DNA from: Tubulanus polymorphus
Lineage: Eukaryota; Nemertea; Palaeonemertea; Tubulaniformes; Tubulanidae
Assembly (NCBI RefSeq): GCF_964204645.1
Contig: NC_134027.1
Coordinates: forward strand, 25,780,485 to 25,844,484
Direction of reading: 5' to 3'
DNA length: 64,000 nucleotides
Part shown: positions 36,401 through 51,400 of the stretch, one piece after another
Numbering within the stretch: the first letter of the stretch is position 1
How the letters are laid out: each line of letters begins with the position of its first letter
The notes under the pieces: generated by a model
What the model saw: only the letters and a program-made list of their open reading frames with translations
Database searches by the model: none
What the model was told of the DNA's origin: nothing
Position numbers and translations under genes: made by a program

Positions 36401-39400
36401 ATCGAGAATTTCTAGTTTGATGTTGTGAGATTGTTTAGTTTTGATCGTCCAGCGGCATTCCGAACGAGCCGGATAGGCGTACGGATAGTTCGGTGATAAC
36501 AGATATCCGCACTGTTCCTGACACGGTTCCCGGGTTCCGCATCGACTCGAGCCCATACGACCGCAACCAGGACAATCTATAAAGAAATGAACATTTATAA
36601 GAATCGATATTAGTGATGTAGCAATAAATCGTTAAATTCCCCGTATTAATTGACCTAAAAGTTTACTAGAATTTAAGATATATTTGTCGGGTGTTTGCTA
36701 CCATCCTTCGTCAGCCTAAAAAAAAAAGATTCTGTAAATCCGAATGGAATGATGTAGTTGTCTCAACTATACCTTACTTACCCCGAAAACTAAGCTTGAC
36801 TTTGAAACCATAATCGGCGAACTTTTCAAACGTGTATTTGAAACACGTGTTCAGTCGTAATTCGAGTTGAGACGATGAAGATATTATTTCTGGTACTGAT
36901 TCACTGTTGAATGACAGTGGATCGCTGTACACGGGTTCGCTATCATTCATTTCATTAATGAAAAGTGTATCTCGACACGGAGGCAGATCGAACTTTGTCA
37001 ACGACGATTTCATTATCTTATCATCACCGACCTGAAGAATTCGATTCGGAAATAATTTCATATTTTACGAGTAATAATTTGATCTTGGTCTATAATTTCG
37101 ATGAAACACTCTGTCCATGTTGATTGTGACGATGATCGATAGTAAAAACCAGACAAAAACGAGTTCGAAAGATTTCCTTGGGTTAGGTTTTATTCCGACG
37201 ATTTGACTATCGTAAGATGACTATTACATTTAGTCAGAAATGTGGAAATAAACTGTAGCTAAAAAGAAACCTTTTTGACTCGTTTTTCATTTTTGAAACA
37301 TGTATCGTATCACAACGAACCTTAAAACTCTCAGGTTTTGGCGCAAGTTTGAAGAATTCAAACTCTAAATCTGGATAACTTCCATTTCGGCCTCTGATCT
37401 GCCATGTACATTTCAGATTTTGACCGTAATACTCGGGATAGTTCGGGGAGACGATATAACCGGAATCGGTAATTGTGAACTGACATTGTCTTTCTGCAAA
37501 GAAAAGATTTCTTCGTATATAATTCAAAGTGCAAGGACAAGAAAGAAGTTTAAGAAAGAAGTATGATTTTACCGTGTAATCGCCTGCCGTAGAACTCAAC
37601 TCTGAAACACGGTTTGATATTCCAGAATTCGTTATTGAACCTCACGTAACGCGCTACTACGCTTCTATCGAGAGCTATATAAAAGTACTCTTCAGTGGCG
37701 TAGAAAACCGTGGCCGTTGTTTGCATCGCCTGTGAAAAAAGACAATTTATTAAGCACACGTGGCGATATTTCAGTGATGATATCCTTTTATTGAAATCTT
37801 TTATGGATATATACAGTAAATTGTGTATGAACATAGGGAAAGGACAATAGGCAAGCCAGGAGGTTGTACTCTAGTGGAGATCTATATTACCATAATCATT
37901 TGAGATTTTTCTAAATCCAATTTTCAGTGAAGCGGTAAAAATATCTAATATGTGATCACTATGGAATTATTCATTATCTTCAATACCCCAGGGACCGGTT
38001 TTATATGCTGGTATTACCTCTAACTCGGGGGCTAACTCAATTCATTATCAATAGAGTTAGCCCTCGGGTTAAAGGTAATACCAGTCTATTAAACCGGGTC
38101 CTGGTTATCCGTCTGAAATTGCGTTTTGAACATACCCCCATATTGAGTCCAACGTCGTAATATTCCATGGTTTTAAGGTCGTTTGAATAAAGTAGATTGC
38201 CGGAAAAAGCACCAACTCGACCTCTAGAACCGTCTAGAGTTCCGCTCATAACAGCGTATGCGCTTATCACATGAGGGACTAACAGATCCGCCTGAATTAA
38301 AGAATCACAAGTGCCTCGTAAACTTCATTTCTCACGATTCATAATGCACAAAAATTCATGAATCAGGGGCCGGTTGCACAGTCATGGCTTAGACTTAAGA
38401 CCAGTCTAAGACCAAATTAGTTCTATAGCCAATCTAACAACTTAAGACCAGTCTAAAGATTTAAGACCATTTTTGGACTTAAAACACGACTGTGCAACTG
38501 GCCCCTGAACTTTAAAAGAAATAAACTTCAAATAAAAAATGAATGATTCAAACACGAGTCTAGTCAAACACGAAAGCATGGTATACAGATTTTAGATATG
38601 CCATCGTGATGAAAATTATTTAAAATACAATTATAAGAAGAAGATTGAGAAGGCTTTTTTATGAGGACCAAGCAAACGCCGGCAGGCCGTTGTAACCCAT
38701 GGTGTAAAGAGGGTAAACAGTAAAGAGTGACGAAGAAAAAGTAAAGGAGGTTGAATTCAAGATTATCGATTCATATATCGTGGATATCTTACAATGATAT
38801 AGACGGGGGATTCAACTTTCTCTATCGAACAAAATCCGGATAACGGTTTGGCGAATGCGCGCGCATCAGTGTGCGGGGTGACGCACTCGTTTCCGCTACA
38901 TTGTAACCCGTTGTGAAAACTGCCGGTCAACTGACGCGATAGTATCTCACCAGACGCCATTCCTAATGGATACACACCGGCTTCTGAAGTGAAGAAACAA
39001 ATAAATATATCATTACTTAATATCGATGAAGAACTAAGTAATGTGTTTTTGGTGTTAACATTCTTTATTAATTTTGGATATTCTTTCTTCTTTTCCACGG
39101 CATCCACCTTTTTGGTACAGCTTTTAGATTAGGGGGTTCGCTTTCAATTGTAGCACATGTCGTCAAAATTCAGCACATGCGTTTATTGTTATAGATCACA
39201 CAAATAAATATGATCATTATTATTATCATCAATATTACTTTTAATATCATTGTTATTGATTAAAATGAATAAGATATTGCACATGCAACTAAACGAGAAA
39301 ATAGATAGTATTTTGAAGGCGCACTAGATTTATTAGAAATGCACGCTTTCGCTGCTAGTGTTTATACACGTTGTAATTTTATCAGGTGAATGATCGTTGA

Positions 39401-42400
39401 TATGAAATATGTTAAAACTTGAAGCGGGACAAAAAGGATTTTACCTAATCCCCAAACTTTAAGATCACAAATTGTCATAATCTGTTTCCGTGTCCCGAGG
39501 ACTTTCATGATCCATAACGCCGATCCTGTTTCCGGCTTATAGCAATCCAGTTTAACTGTGCTATATTCCTGTATTTCTGTTATTTGTCTCAGGCAAAGCG
39601 AATCCAACGATAAATCACTTGTCAAATTGTAAAAATTGGCTACATGGATGTCGAACATGCCGGCGGAACCTACAAATGAAAAACGTGTACTATTCATATA
39701 TATAGTCCGTCAATATTCCTTTCTTATACAGCAAACTCCATTTATACCCTGGAGTCGATTGCCTCGGATTACCACGTGCCCCGGACAACATATTACAAAT
39801 TTTCTTACCCAATTCATCGTGGTAACAGCTCACCCGTGCTCCGACTACCCCAGAATTCGTATGTATTTCAAAGACGAACCAGGATATCCGAAGCAAGCGG
39901 AGTCTATTGTATGTATCTTCAATAAAATGGGGTATAAAAACTGAAATAACTCGCCATTTATCGTAATATAGTAGATAATCATATCCTGATTGAATGAAAG
40001 TTTGATCCACGGTTGAATGACCGCTTCGGTTGTGTAACACGTCTCAGGATCGTCGTCGATCATATAAAACCATCTCGGGTCGCTGACCGCGTATTTATCC
40101 TCGGTTTTCACATCAACTCCGGCTTGATTAGTCAAATCTTGCATTTCTACGTCAACTGTTTGTAAATATGAATGAGAAAATTGAAGATATTGATATTAAC
40201 ACCGTGTACCCTGGGCCCATTGCCTTAATTGAGAAAAGCCTGCGCGAATTTCGTAGTTAGTCTAGACCATCCTCGCTTGCCAGGGGTCCGGTATCACTCC
40301 CGAACTCGCTTCCACCAGCCCCCTGGCCTCACGAAGCGTGATTTCATTACTGGCGCTGTTGCGCCAGTCGTCATATATCGATTTGCGAAATACTTCTTTG
40401 GTCGGTAAAACGTTCGCTGATTGGTCAATTTAACGGGAAAACCAACATAAGTCTGCTGACGGTTTGTTACAAGCGCTGTGATTGGTACGACCGGATTCTG
40501 GTCGGCTAGTAACGACTCCAACGACTCGTGAGGTCAAGGGGTTCGGGGAACAGCTTTAGCGTAGTGGGTTCGAATCCCTTGACGGGTGAAGATGGTCTAG
40601 ACTAGCGGTAGGAACTAATAATCGCATTTCTCGATCTTAACGCATTTCACAGTATCGTTAGTAGTCGACTAACTCGATATCCGAAGTTCGTTTTGTTTGC
40701 TTGCACTGGGTCCTTCGTATCCTTATTTCAGAATCAAAATTATAACCGATCCTATTTAAGCTTACATGCATTAAGTAAATTGATTAATATCGTTATTTTT
40801 CTTATTGGAGACCCTTGTTAATTGATTTAGAAGTTAATTGATTAATATTGTTATTTTTCTTATTGGAGACCTTTGTTAATTGATTTAGAAGTTAATTGAT
40901 TAATATTGTTATTTTTCTTATTGGAGACCCTTGTTAATTGATTTAGAAGTTAATTGATTAATATTGTTATTTTTCTTATTGGAGACCCTTGTTAATTGAT
41001 TTAGAAGTTAATTGATTAATATTGTTATTTTTCTTATTGGAGACCTTTGTTAATTGATTTAGAAGTTAATTGATTAATATTGTTATTTTTCTTATTGGAG
41101 ACCCTTGTTAATTGATTTAGAAGTTAATTGATTAATATTGTTATTTTTCTTATTGGAGACCCTTGTTAATTGATTTAGAAGTTAATTGATTAATATTGTT
41201 ATTTTTCTTATTGGAGACCTTTGTTAATTGATTTAGAAATTAATTGATTATATTGTTATTCATATCATTAAGATTTTAGTAAAAACTATTATTCTGAATA
41301 AGAACTATAAGTATAATTTACCAGAAAATCCTTTGACGTCCACGTCGCAGATTGTAAGCGGACTCCAGGGATCTCTTGTTTTTATCGTTATATATCTCGC
41401 TTTTAGAGCAGATTTCGTGCATTGTAAAGATATACTCCTGTTATAGGGTAAAACACCGCTGAATGTAAAACAAGTCAGATACGTTTTAGGTGTTACGACG
41501 TCGTGCAACAGAATTTCGAAGTCATTCATTTCTACCCAGCGATAATCTGAAATAGAAATCATATTAAACCTTAACGATATCTCTGATAAATGACGAAATA
41601 ACACAATACAAAAAAGAGTTCGAAATGTCCCTTGAGCTAATATTTTATTTGACGTTTCGATAATATAATATCCTGATAGTCATTTTTAGAAATTCTTTTC
41701 AGCATTCCTGAATGTGACTACTAGGATATGGTCGCAATATCGATATTAGCTCAATGACAATTTTAGGACTATTAATTTTTTTGTATTGTGGAATTCTTAT
41801 CTCAAAAAAAATCATATTTGCTTTCGAGAAAGCAGTGTAGACTATATCGAATCTTCGACCAAGCCTTTGAAATGACCCTGACCTTTACAACGTTTTTCAA
41901 AGTAATCGACTCCAAGTGTAGAAATGAACGCATCGTCTGTCGTATTGCGGCGTCTAATATCGTAATGATTACATGTCTTCGTTTCGTACTCGTAGGTAAA
42001 CGATAAACACGTGTTTATTCGTCTACAACTAGAACGACATCTGTGTAAAGACTGACCAGTCGAGGAGCCTTCCTGGACTACTGCTTTTATAACATGATCG
42101 GGAACTTGTTTGAAATAGCAATCCGAGTCTGAAAAAGCGTAAACTCCCGCAAATTACTGATAATTTCAAAGACAAGTTTCTATATGGTGTATCTTTTAGG
42201 CGGTCGTATGTCAACCTAGACTGTCAGCGACGATCGCATCGCAAAGCCCCGTCGCACCTACGCAACCTTGTGACTGAGGTACGACCAGCTGCGACGGGCA
42301 GCCTTCTACCTTCCGTGATCGACATAAGCTGTACAAGCGATTTACAAAGACTAGTCGCACACCATCACTCATCAGCGACCAGTTGCAACCGATCGCGTCG

Positions 42401-45400
42401 CAAGTCGACCTGCGTTCGGCTTTTGACTTCTTTATCTACATTTGACAAATTTATTCACCTTTATAAATGAGGATGTCAACTCTCATACATAGGTTAGTAT
42501 GCCAGGATAGCGGATACAGTCGGATATATCTGAGATGTATGATATCAGAGAACAGATGACGGGCAATAGTATCCGCATCAGAGTTACCATTGAAAACCTG
42601 CGGAATTAAATCAGTTTCATTTTACAGAATAGTTCACAGTATTTCTCATCTATTCTCAAAAGAAATATAGACGCGTTACCTTGAGTTTCGAGTTCTCTGT
42701 ATAGTTATTCCAGATAACTCCATCTGTACTCCAGGCTGCTGCGAATGCCGTCACCCAGCTATTGGAACTATTTCTTCCTTGCGTAAGAATACCAGCCACT
42801 GCCCGTCGCACTGGAAGATTTACCTGAAATACACATCCGCGATTTCGGCAGCCGGATTATTTGAATATCGCAACGAACATAAAATGCGGGTTCGAACCTG
42901 AATGAATTGGCCGACTTCATTAGTTTCCGCGCACCAGCCACCTGGTGTAAGACCCGGAATATAGGGGGCGTTTACTATCGCTTGGCTCTGATTGATAGGA
43001 CTCAGGTGATCGGCTGAGGAAGAAACCGAGATCAAATTCGGAATCATTCGATTCAGATCACATAAATAACTCGTGTAATCTAGAAAAAATAGAGAATAAG
43101 AGTCATGAAATTCAATTAATCAAAAATTGAAAGCCAATAATATGCACAATTGTAATCGTCACATTTCGAAACATCAATATTGATGACGTAGTGCACATAT
43201 CGCCTCACGTACACACTCTCCCATTAATTAACGCGTAGTAATTATCAATATATAGATACACTTCGTAGGTGTGAAAAATCTAAACGTATTAGTGTGGACA
43301 TCTTCACCCGTCAAGGGAATCGAACTCACTAAGCTGAAGTCGTTCCCCGTTCGCTGGTGGAAGCGAGTTCGGGGAGCGATACCGGACCCCTGGCAAGCGA
43401 GGATGGAGTGTGATATAATTGAGAGTGTGAGAAGTAATTGCGAATTACAAAAACGCACATGTACACGGATTTGATAACAAATATCAGTGTTTAAACCTCT
43501 TTTCTTTACTTACCCTGACAATAAGGAATATTATCAAAGCAATCTCCTATTCCTTTCCTAGGACTGACGCAGTACGGTTTCGGGCTATTGTCGGCAGGTG
43601 GTGCCAGTAGTTCATCGGTTACATTTCTCCAGTTCGCGGGTAGACGACATCGATTACGGACCGTATTAAATGTTTCGTTGGTTGTCGTTAGACCAGTGCG
43701 GGGATATATCTGATCGTACCTAAACCAGTAATCACACACTGCTTTAGAATGTGCGAACCATTTACGGTTTCCCCTGTACATTCCACCATCTTCCATTTTA
43801 CAATCTGAAATAGTCTAGTAGTTTATTTGTCACCATCAATATGTACAAGATTAATAATAACAATAGTAAATTACAAACAATCAGGTGACAGGAGCCTGAA
43901 CAGAGCCATAAAGGCTGTATATCCAAAAGGATGTTCAGACACCTTGAACACAAAGAACAAATTAAAGAAAAGAACAAATGAAGAGGGATGAGTTGATGAA
44001 AAATTAAGATGAATTTAAATCACGCAGACGTGTATGAATTAGGATAGTATTTTGTATAAGTATCTATTTTGTATCGATATTGGTTAAAAATATCTCTTTT
44101 GAACCTACTAACGAGGGTGCATGTTATTCATTGCAATAGACAAACATGGAAATTGACCGACATGGAAAATAATAGATTTCTATCAATTTCCCTGATGGTC
44201 AATTTCTGAATGTCACTATTCTATCAAATTCCAGTACTGGATTTTTTTATCTTTTTCCAAGGTGTTCACTGAAGCTAATTTCCATGTTGTGCATTTTCCA
44301 GACGTGAAAATTCTATTTAAGTCCAACACTGGATTTTTAGGACAATTTCATGTCGTATAATTTCCGTGTTGTGCATTTTCATGTTGTACTTTGTCTATGA
44401 TTGGTTTATTCCATATTGTACTAATTCAGCATCCCCGCAAATTCATAACATAAATCCAAGATACCATTTTCAGACTGGAAGATGGGTGGTTACTTCATTA
44501 CTTATTTATAGACTTTCTAGTTCAGTTACAATTGTGAGATTTTACATTTTAAATCAACATGTCTATAATACAATGTGTATCCTAGAAAACATCTCATAGC
44601 CCAACGCACACGACGCAGGGAAACACGGAAACATGAGACAGAAACATGTTTCCGAACGTTTGCGTTTTCGAGAAACGAATGACCGGGAAACAATGTTTCC
44701 GAGATCAAACACGTTTGATTTCTGTGTTTTGCTGCATCGTGAGCGTTGGGCTTAAGTACCTTGCGTTTTGTAAATATTTTCAAAGTACTGTCTCGGTTCA
44801 AGAAGTAAACCTTCATCTAGAAATAAATGCGAATGATACATTGTCGCCGTAATCGGAGTTTGAAGAAATCGTTGATATGAGCTGCAAGTGGTTATGATAC
44901 ATACCTTGGTGACAGTCTAACTCGTAAACATTACTCGAAACATCGTCAACAAACCGCGAAGTGTCGCGATAAAACAACAACTCTTTCATTCCGTAGAATA
45001 CACATCGACCAGTGTCAGAATTCACTACAAATACGCGACAAGTTTCACGTAACTTGCACGCTAAGGTACAATTATCTCGATTACCGCCATCTTTCCAAAT
45101 ATCAACCGGTGTCGTATTGACGATGTTCTTTTGGGGATAGGTAATCGTATCGCACGGTCCTCTCAGATCTGGAAAATATCAAAAAGCTTATGATTTATAG
45201 TCGAAGAATTTGTGATTGTTACAGGCTGTAGATTGTGGTATTAACTGCGTAATTATGGAGCCTTTGTGCATGAAATTCCCTTGGTCTGGAAATGTCCTAA
45301 GCAGTTAGGTTTATCCTTAGCTCGATATTGCTCATCTTCCAGATATCTTTCTTCATCTTTATTATTCTTAGAGTTTCGAGCGAGGGGCGTGTTCAACGGG

Positions 45401-48400
45401 AATTCTTTGAATTCGAGGGAGTTTTACATTTAAGATGGTTTATGCTTATAGTTCCAGTATACTTTACCAGTGAGTCTCCGTAGTTGTAAGAAAATGATAT
45501 CAATTTGGTGAATATTTCCGAGGTCGACTCTGAACCACGGATTTCTATCTTCCGGATTTGAGAAGAAGCACTGTTTCCAAGGCAAACTATAGCGGTATTT
45601 CGAGTAAGCTCCTTCGTTATGCGAACCATCCAGCGCGCGCTCAGGACCGCTGAGACCGAGACACGAGCTCGCCGAAAACGGTTTAGCAATTGCGATATTA
45701 GGCACTTCTCGCCACACTGAATAAATAACACAAATATAAAAGTTGAAAATAAAAATAATACCAGATGTTTATACATTAGAGCCCGCTTAATTCGGATCAT
45801 TTAGGACTAATAAAAAATCGTACGGTTTGAGGGAATTTTGGAATAAAAAAAAAAAAAAATGGATATTATTTTTTGTTAAATTATATATATACAAAATAAC
45901 AGGAATGCAAATGTTATGTCCAGATAAGACCGAAATCCGGATTAAACCGATCCGGATTAAGCGGATTTGACAGTACATGTATTACAAATAGACAAAGTGT
46001 TGGTTCCTAATGATTAAATGACTATTAACCTTTCGAATAGCGAATACATATAAACGCCAGTTTCATGTTGCAAGGCTTGTTAGAGATCGTCAACAGACTG
46101 AATACACTTTTAGATGAAGCTAGGCATTTTTCGTTACTTATACCATCAACAGACTTTTCCTGGAAATGAGGAAAAGAAATAGTTAACTGTTTATTCTATA
46201 GGCTTCCTGGATAATCGTGAGAAAGGATATCTGAAACTAACCGTGAAAGCGAGTTTGCTGTTTTCCGTCGCGTTTTTCGATAGTTTTCGTCCTGTCGTGT
46301 CCTGCCAAAAGCCATTATCAAAGTGTCCGCCGACCCAGGTCAGATCACCTGAAATAACAATAATTTTTACTCCAATTTTTTCAATCATAGTTATTTACAG
46401 TGTATCCTGAATTATCGGAGTATGAACCAGATTTCAAGTAGCTACTACGTGATGTTCGATCTCAGGCTGTTCGATGTCGGAGGTATTCGGCCATTGCACC
46501 TACCGGCACTACCGAGGTCGACCATCTCCGGACTTTAGATCCGACTTACTGATATTCGGTTTCACTTAGTTTCGAAAGGTTCGAATCACATATCGAGTAT
46601 GATAGGGCGACGATGTACCTTTGTATAGGTTTCAAATAAAAACTCAATTATTCATTGGTATATCGAAAAGTAAGACATCACCTTTTGTAATTATGTCAAG
46701 GCTTTTAGTAAGAAGATACGAGGAGGGGTATAACATTTCAGCGTTGAGTCTGCGGCACTTTACCGTCGCGTCGAACCAGTCCATTCCGCCTCTAAAGTAG
46801 CGCACACAACCTCGCAGTCCATTCCTCATCGTCCATCCTCGTTCGCAGGCGTTCCTCTGTCTTTTGATAGGCGTTATACCATCCCAAAGATGATCGTTTA
46901 ATTTACCCGCTGTAACGAGAATATTTTGCCAATTACATATTGAGCGATTTTCAACCAATAAACCTCGAGTTTCATCTGCACAGCAGCCGTGAAGCAGAGT
47001 GAACCTACTGGGGCCAGTTGCACAGTCGTGACTTAAGTCCAAAAGTGGTTTAGAATCTTAAGACTGGTCTTAAGTTGTTAGATTGGCTACAGAAGTTAGT
47101 TGGTCTTAGACTGGTCTTAAGGCTAAGCCATGACTATGCAACCGGCCCCTGGAAGTTAGTTCAGACTAGTGGCATTTAAAAACCGAAAATAGAATTGAAA
47201 CAATAGCTATAAATTCTGATTTCCTGGTGCCGGTTCCATAGTTGAGACATATGTCAAAAGAGGTCTTAAATCTCAATATTGTGTCTTAGGTTTTTAGATT
47301 GGCTGTATAACTAAGATGGTCTCGACTGGCATAAGTCTGAGCCCTGACTATGGAACTGGCCCCTGACATTTTTATTTCATAAACTTCTAAGATGGTCGAA
47401 ACGTCAGGAAAATGGAATTCATAGTCAATATTTCATCACTTATAGTGGGTTTTTGAATATGTAAACTTACTGGGTTTGCCGATTACATCCACGTTGTACA
47501 TTTGTAGATGGCCGATGAGTGTTGTGACGGGATTGATTCTGATATAGCGACAATACACTACATCATTGAACCGACAGAAATGCGTTTGACAGTATTTCTT
47601 GTCAGCCGGGTTGATAAACTTCCAAACCTGCGGGAGATGTTGGAGAGATTGAATCACAAATTGTTCATACGCATCTGACGTTTAGTCGTTTTGGATTCAA
47701 GTCCACAAGCTTTCAGAGTCTACGACGAAGTGAATCCAGGAAAGGCCTTCAAAATAATAGAGGATTTGACGTATGTTCGGATCAACACCTACCAATACTT
47801 ATCAATAAGTTTAGAAAATGGCTGTGGATCGAAACGACAAAAACCTCTATTAGTTTTACTTGGTCATTATGGGTTTTTCTTCAATTCAATTAGACAGTCA
47901 CTTAGTCTATAGAAACCGATCACTGTTGAACATTGTAACTATCTTTAAAGCTCGTAATTATCTTTACCTTTGATGAATTGCTGCCCTGTTCTTCTATATA
48001 AACCCATTCTAAAGTATCCGAAGAATGGCTGATCTTAAACATGATATTGGGCATGTCGAGATTTTTTAAAAGCGTTACGGAGTGATAGGACATATACAGA
48101 TGCGGTTTCACAGCGATGCCACTCACTACGTAAGGTCCTTTCAAATCAATCTGAATTAAAAGCCATAATTTTGATAAATGGGGATCGTTGAAATCTAGTT
48201 GTTAACTGGTGCCTTTAATCTGTATAATAATTGTAATTATGGGATTCTGTCATCACAATACGGATCCGGCGTTTTATCATCTTATGTATGATTATTTACC
48301 TGTAGATATGGACGGGGGTCCGACATACTCGGTATCCAAGCGTTAATTTGTATATCCATTTTATCGTGAATGAAATAAACCGTAGGGCCGAGATTAAGTG

Positions 48401-51400
48401 ACACCACGTCCCCGGCGGTTATAGCAGCTCCGTCCGCGCCGGCTCGCTGGGTGTAGAAGATCATTCTCTGTGTATGAGATGACCAGTATTTCCACTGATA
48501 CTTGTATTCGCTCGATGCACTGAACGCGTGTTGGGAATAATCGGTAAGCAAGTTACTAAATTCAGGATCGAAATCTAAAAGAAAAGATATTTCCTTTACT
48601 ACGAGAACATTCTTTTACTGTAATTATAAAGCGCTTCATCCAAATAAGGCTGTTATGCGCTGAATATGCCTTTGAAAAAATGGATTTTTAAAGCACCCTT
48701 AACATCATCAGCAGTACTGCTGGTTAACCTGATAAAAACAGCAGAACATAAAATTGGGGCTACGTGGGCTAATGATCTAAGATCATTAAAAACGTAACTC
48801 ACTTTCAGAACTTTTCTTGCAGATGAAATTGTACTGTACTTCATTATCATTGCAAGGTCGATCTACCAGAGACATATTCAAACAAATACCGCTGAATATA
48901 GACTTATGAAACAAATTGGTTTTGAATTGAGCTGACTGTTTCTTGATGGCGCAAGTGGCAATTGAAGGCGTCTCCTTAGCGAATGTGTTAACTATCACAG
49001 CCGCGCAGTTGCTTCGTCTTTTTCGACTTGTGGGATAGCCTGCTTTCCATTTCAGGAAGTCCGGTAGAGGACGGCCCGTTTCGGTTAACCAAGTGCCTTC
49101 AGTGCCAGTGTCAGTCGCGGCCAGCCATATTGTTATATCTTTTTCGGTGCTAAAAGAAATGTTTAGCATAAAATTATTTTTAAATGAAATGTATACACAA
49201 AATATGCCTGAAGAAGTGCTGTTCGTCGGACTGGTTTACATAGTCTCTCGGTGTCCTCGTGCTCTCTCGGTGTCCTCATGGTCTCTCGGTGTCCTCATGG
49301 TCTCTCGGTGTCCTCATGGTCTCTCGGTGTCCTCGTGCTCTCTCGGTGTCCTCATGGTCTCTCGGTGTCCTCGTGCTCTCTCGGTGTCCTCATGGTCCCT
49401 CGGTGTCCTCATGGTCTCTCGGTGTCCTCATGGTCTCCCGGTATCCACATCGTCTCTCGGTGTCCTCATGGTCTCTCGGTGTCCTCATGGTCTCTCGGTG
49501 TCCACATGGTCTCTCGGTGTCCTCATGGTCTCTCGGTGTCCTCATGGTCTCTCGGTGTCCTCATGGTCTCTCGGTGTCCTCATGGTCTCTCGGTGTCCAC
49601 ATGGTCTCTCGGTGTCCTCATGGTCTCTCGGTGTCCTCATAGTCTCCAGGTATCCACATGGTCTCTCGGTGTCCTCGTGGTCTCTCGGTGTCCACATGCT
49701 TTCTCGGTGTCCTCGTGGTCTCTCGATGTACTCACGTAAAATAATCCTCATCTAAAAGTGACAGGTATCCCAGAAAATCAATTGGACTTCTGCTTAATAG
49801 GTAATCTAACTCGTGGTACCAATCAGGTACGAACAACTCAGCGCCGAAATTGCGACATATTTCCCGAGCAGACATCCATGTTGCTGGAGGCTGGATGGCC
49901 GAATAACAAGCGTCTAGTTGCGGAAAGTGTTTCCACGTGCTGTAACAGTTCCGACCTGTGGGAATAATTGGGAAGAATTCAGAAAACGTGATCTCATCGA
50001 TCAACATTTGACTTAAGTTTTTTAGTAACCTTTGATGAAAATTCTTAGTCCGTGTTGTAACGAAAGAAAAATGCTTCTGAGATGTTTCCTTGAGCTAGTG
50101 GTTCATTCAACGTTTCAACTACATCCTAATAGTCATCTTCATAAATACTGAAGATGTTACTAAATACTTAGTTGATATACTAAGCTTCAGAATTGATGAC
50201 TATAAGGATATAGTCGGAACTTTGAATAAACTACACTAACTCAAGGAAACACAAGACGAACTCAGAGTGTTTCATCAATGGTTATAATGTAGACAACATC
50301 AGTATTGCTGAAGATGACTATTAGGATTTAGTCGAAACGTTGAATTAGGTATTAGCTGAAGGAAACTACACGCACTCACTGTTCTTTCTTATTTAAGGAT
50401 TTTCTCTGAAGAGTAATTTGTGACAAATCTATATTTGTACCTATGAACGGCGTTGGTTTAGTACAATCTTCAACAACTGTCGTTTTGTGCTTGTTTTCGA
50501 CTTTGATGTAACGCGTTATGTTTCCTAATCCGTATTGAACGCTTTCGCCACACGACCGAAAACCTGAATTGAACAACAACATTAATCGATGAAAACTAAT
50601 CTTCAGTGTACAGACAATCAAGACAGATCAAAAGGAGAGTTTAATCCTGAACATTGGCAAAACACTTGCTTTTTCCGTGAACACTGGTTGTTAAAACCAT
50701 TGACCAAACACAGATTGTAACGATTACATAAAAATCCCATTCTAAGAATGAACAATATAATCCGAAATTTCCCGTTAGGTTGGGATAGGAGGCCCCGGTA
50801 TACGGTTTGAGAATCTGGTTTATAGTGACAAAATAAGTTACCATAGGCCGGATTGGGGTGTACAGTTTGGAATCTGGTTAATGGTGATAGTAGTTTTAGC
50901 AAAGTTTTGACTATTTTCCGATAGTCAATATCCCAATAAGGAGGAGTGTGAGTGTGGTTCTTTGCGTGTTGGGGGACTTGTACGTTTGACATAAGTCTTA
51001 ACTGGCTTCTTCAAGCCTCCCCTGCTTAATATTAGAATATTTCATTTTACTTCATTTTTATAATGTATAATGATATATTGTAATAATTGGTGGAAATAAA
51101 ATATATCATATATTATATTATAACATCCTTTGACCCACTCACCTACATGTTATGACAAAACTATGAGATATAACTCCTGACTGTGGTCAGTTACTTATAG
51201 TATTCTTGAAGAGGAATATTAGGATATAGTCGAAACATTTAATAAGCTTCGGCTCAAGGAAACATTTCGGACTTTGTTTTTTCCATTCTTAGCGAGGAAT
51301 TCTCGATAACGATAACGACACTTACTGCATCCGAGCGCAACGATGTCCAACTTCGTTTTGAATTCATTGCTCGATATTTGCATGATTTCTAAACATTGAA

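Noticed and set aside
40793-41265. Regular repeat with unique-looking spacing, CRISPR-like at first sight
   Set aside because: The 58-bp units are contiguous with no variable spacers, and the genome is animal.
49093-49755. Long repetitive frames reading [13 protein letters not shown]
   Set aside because: 19-bp minisatellite read in three frames; it lies in an intron of the lectin domain on the other strand.
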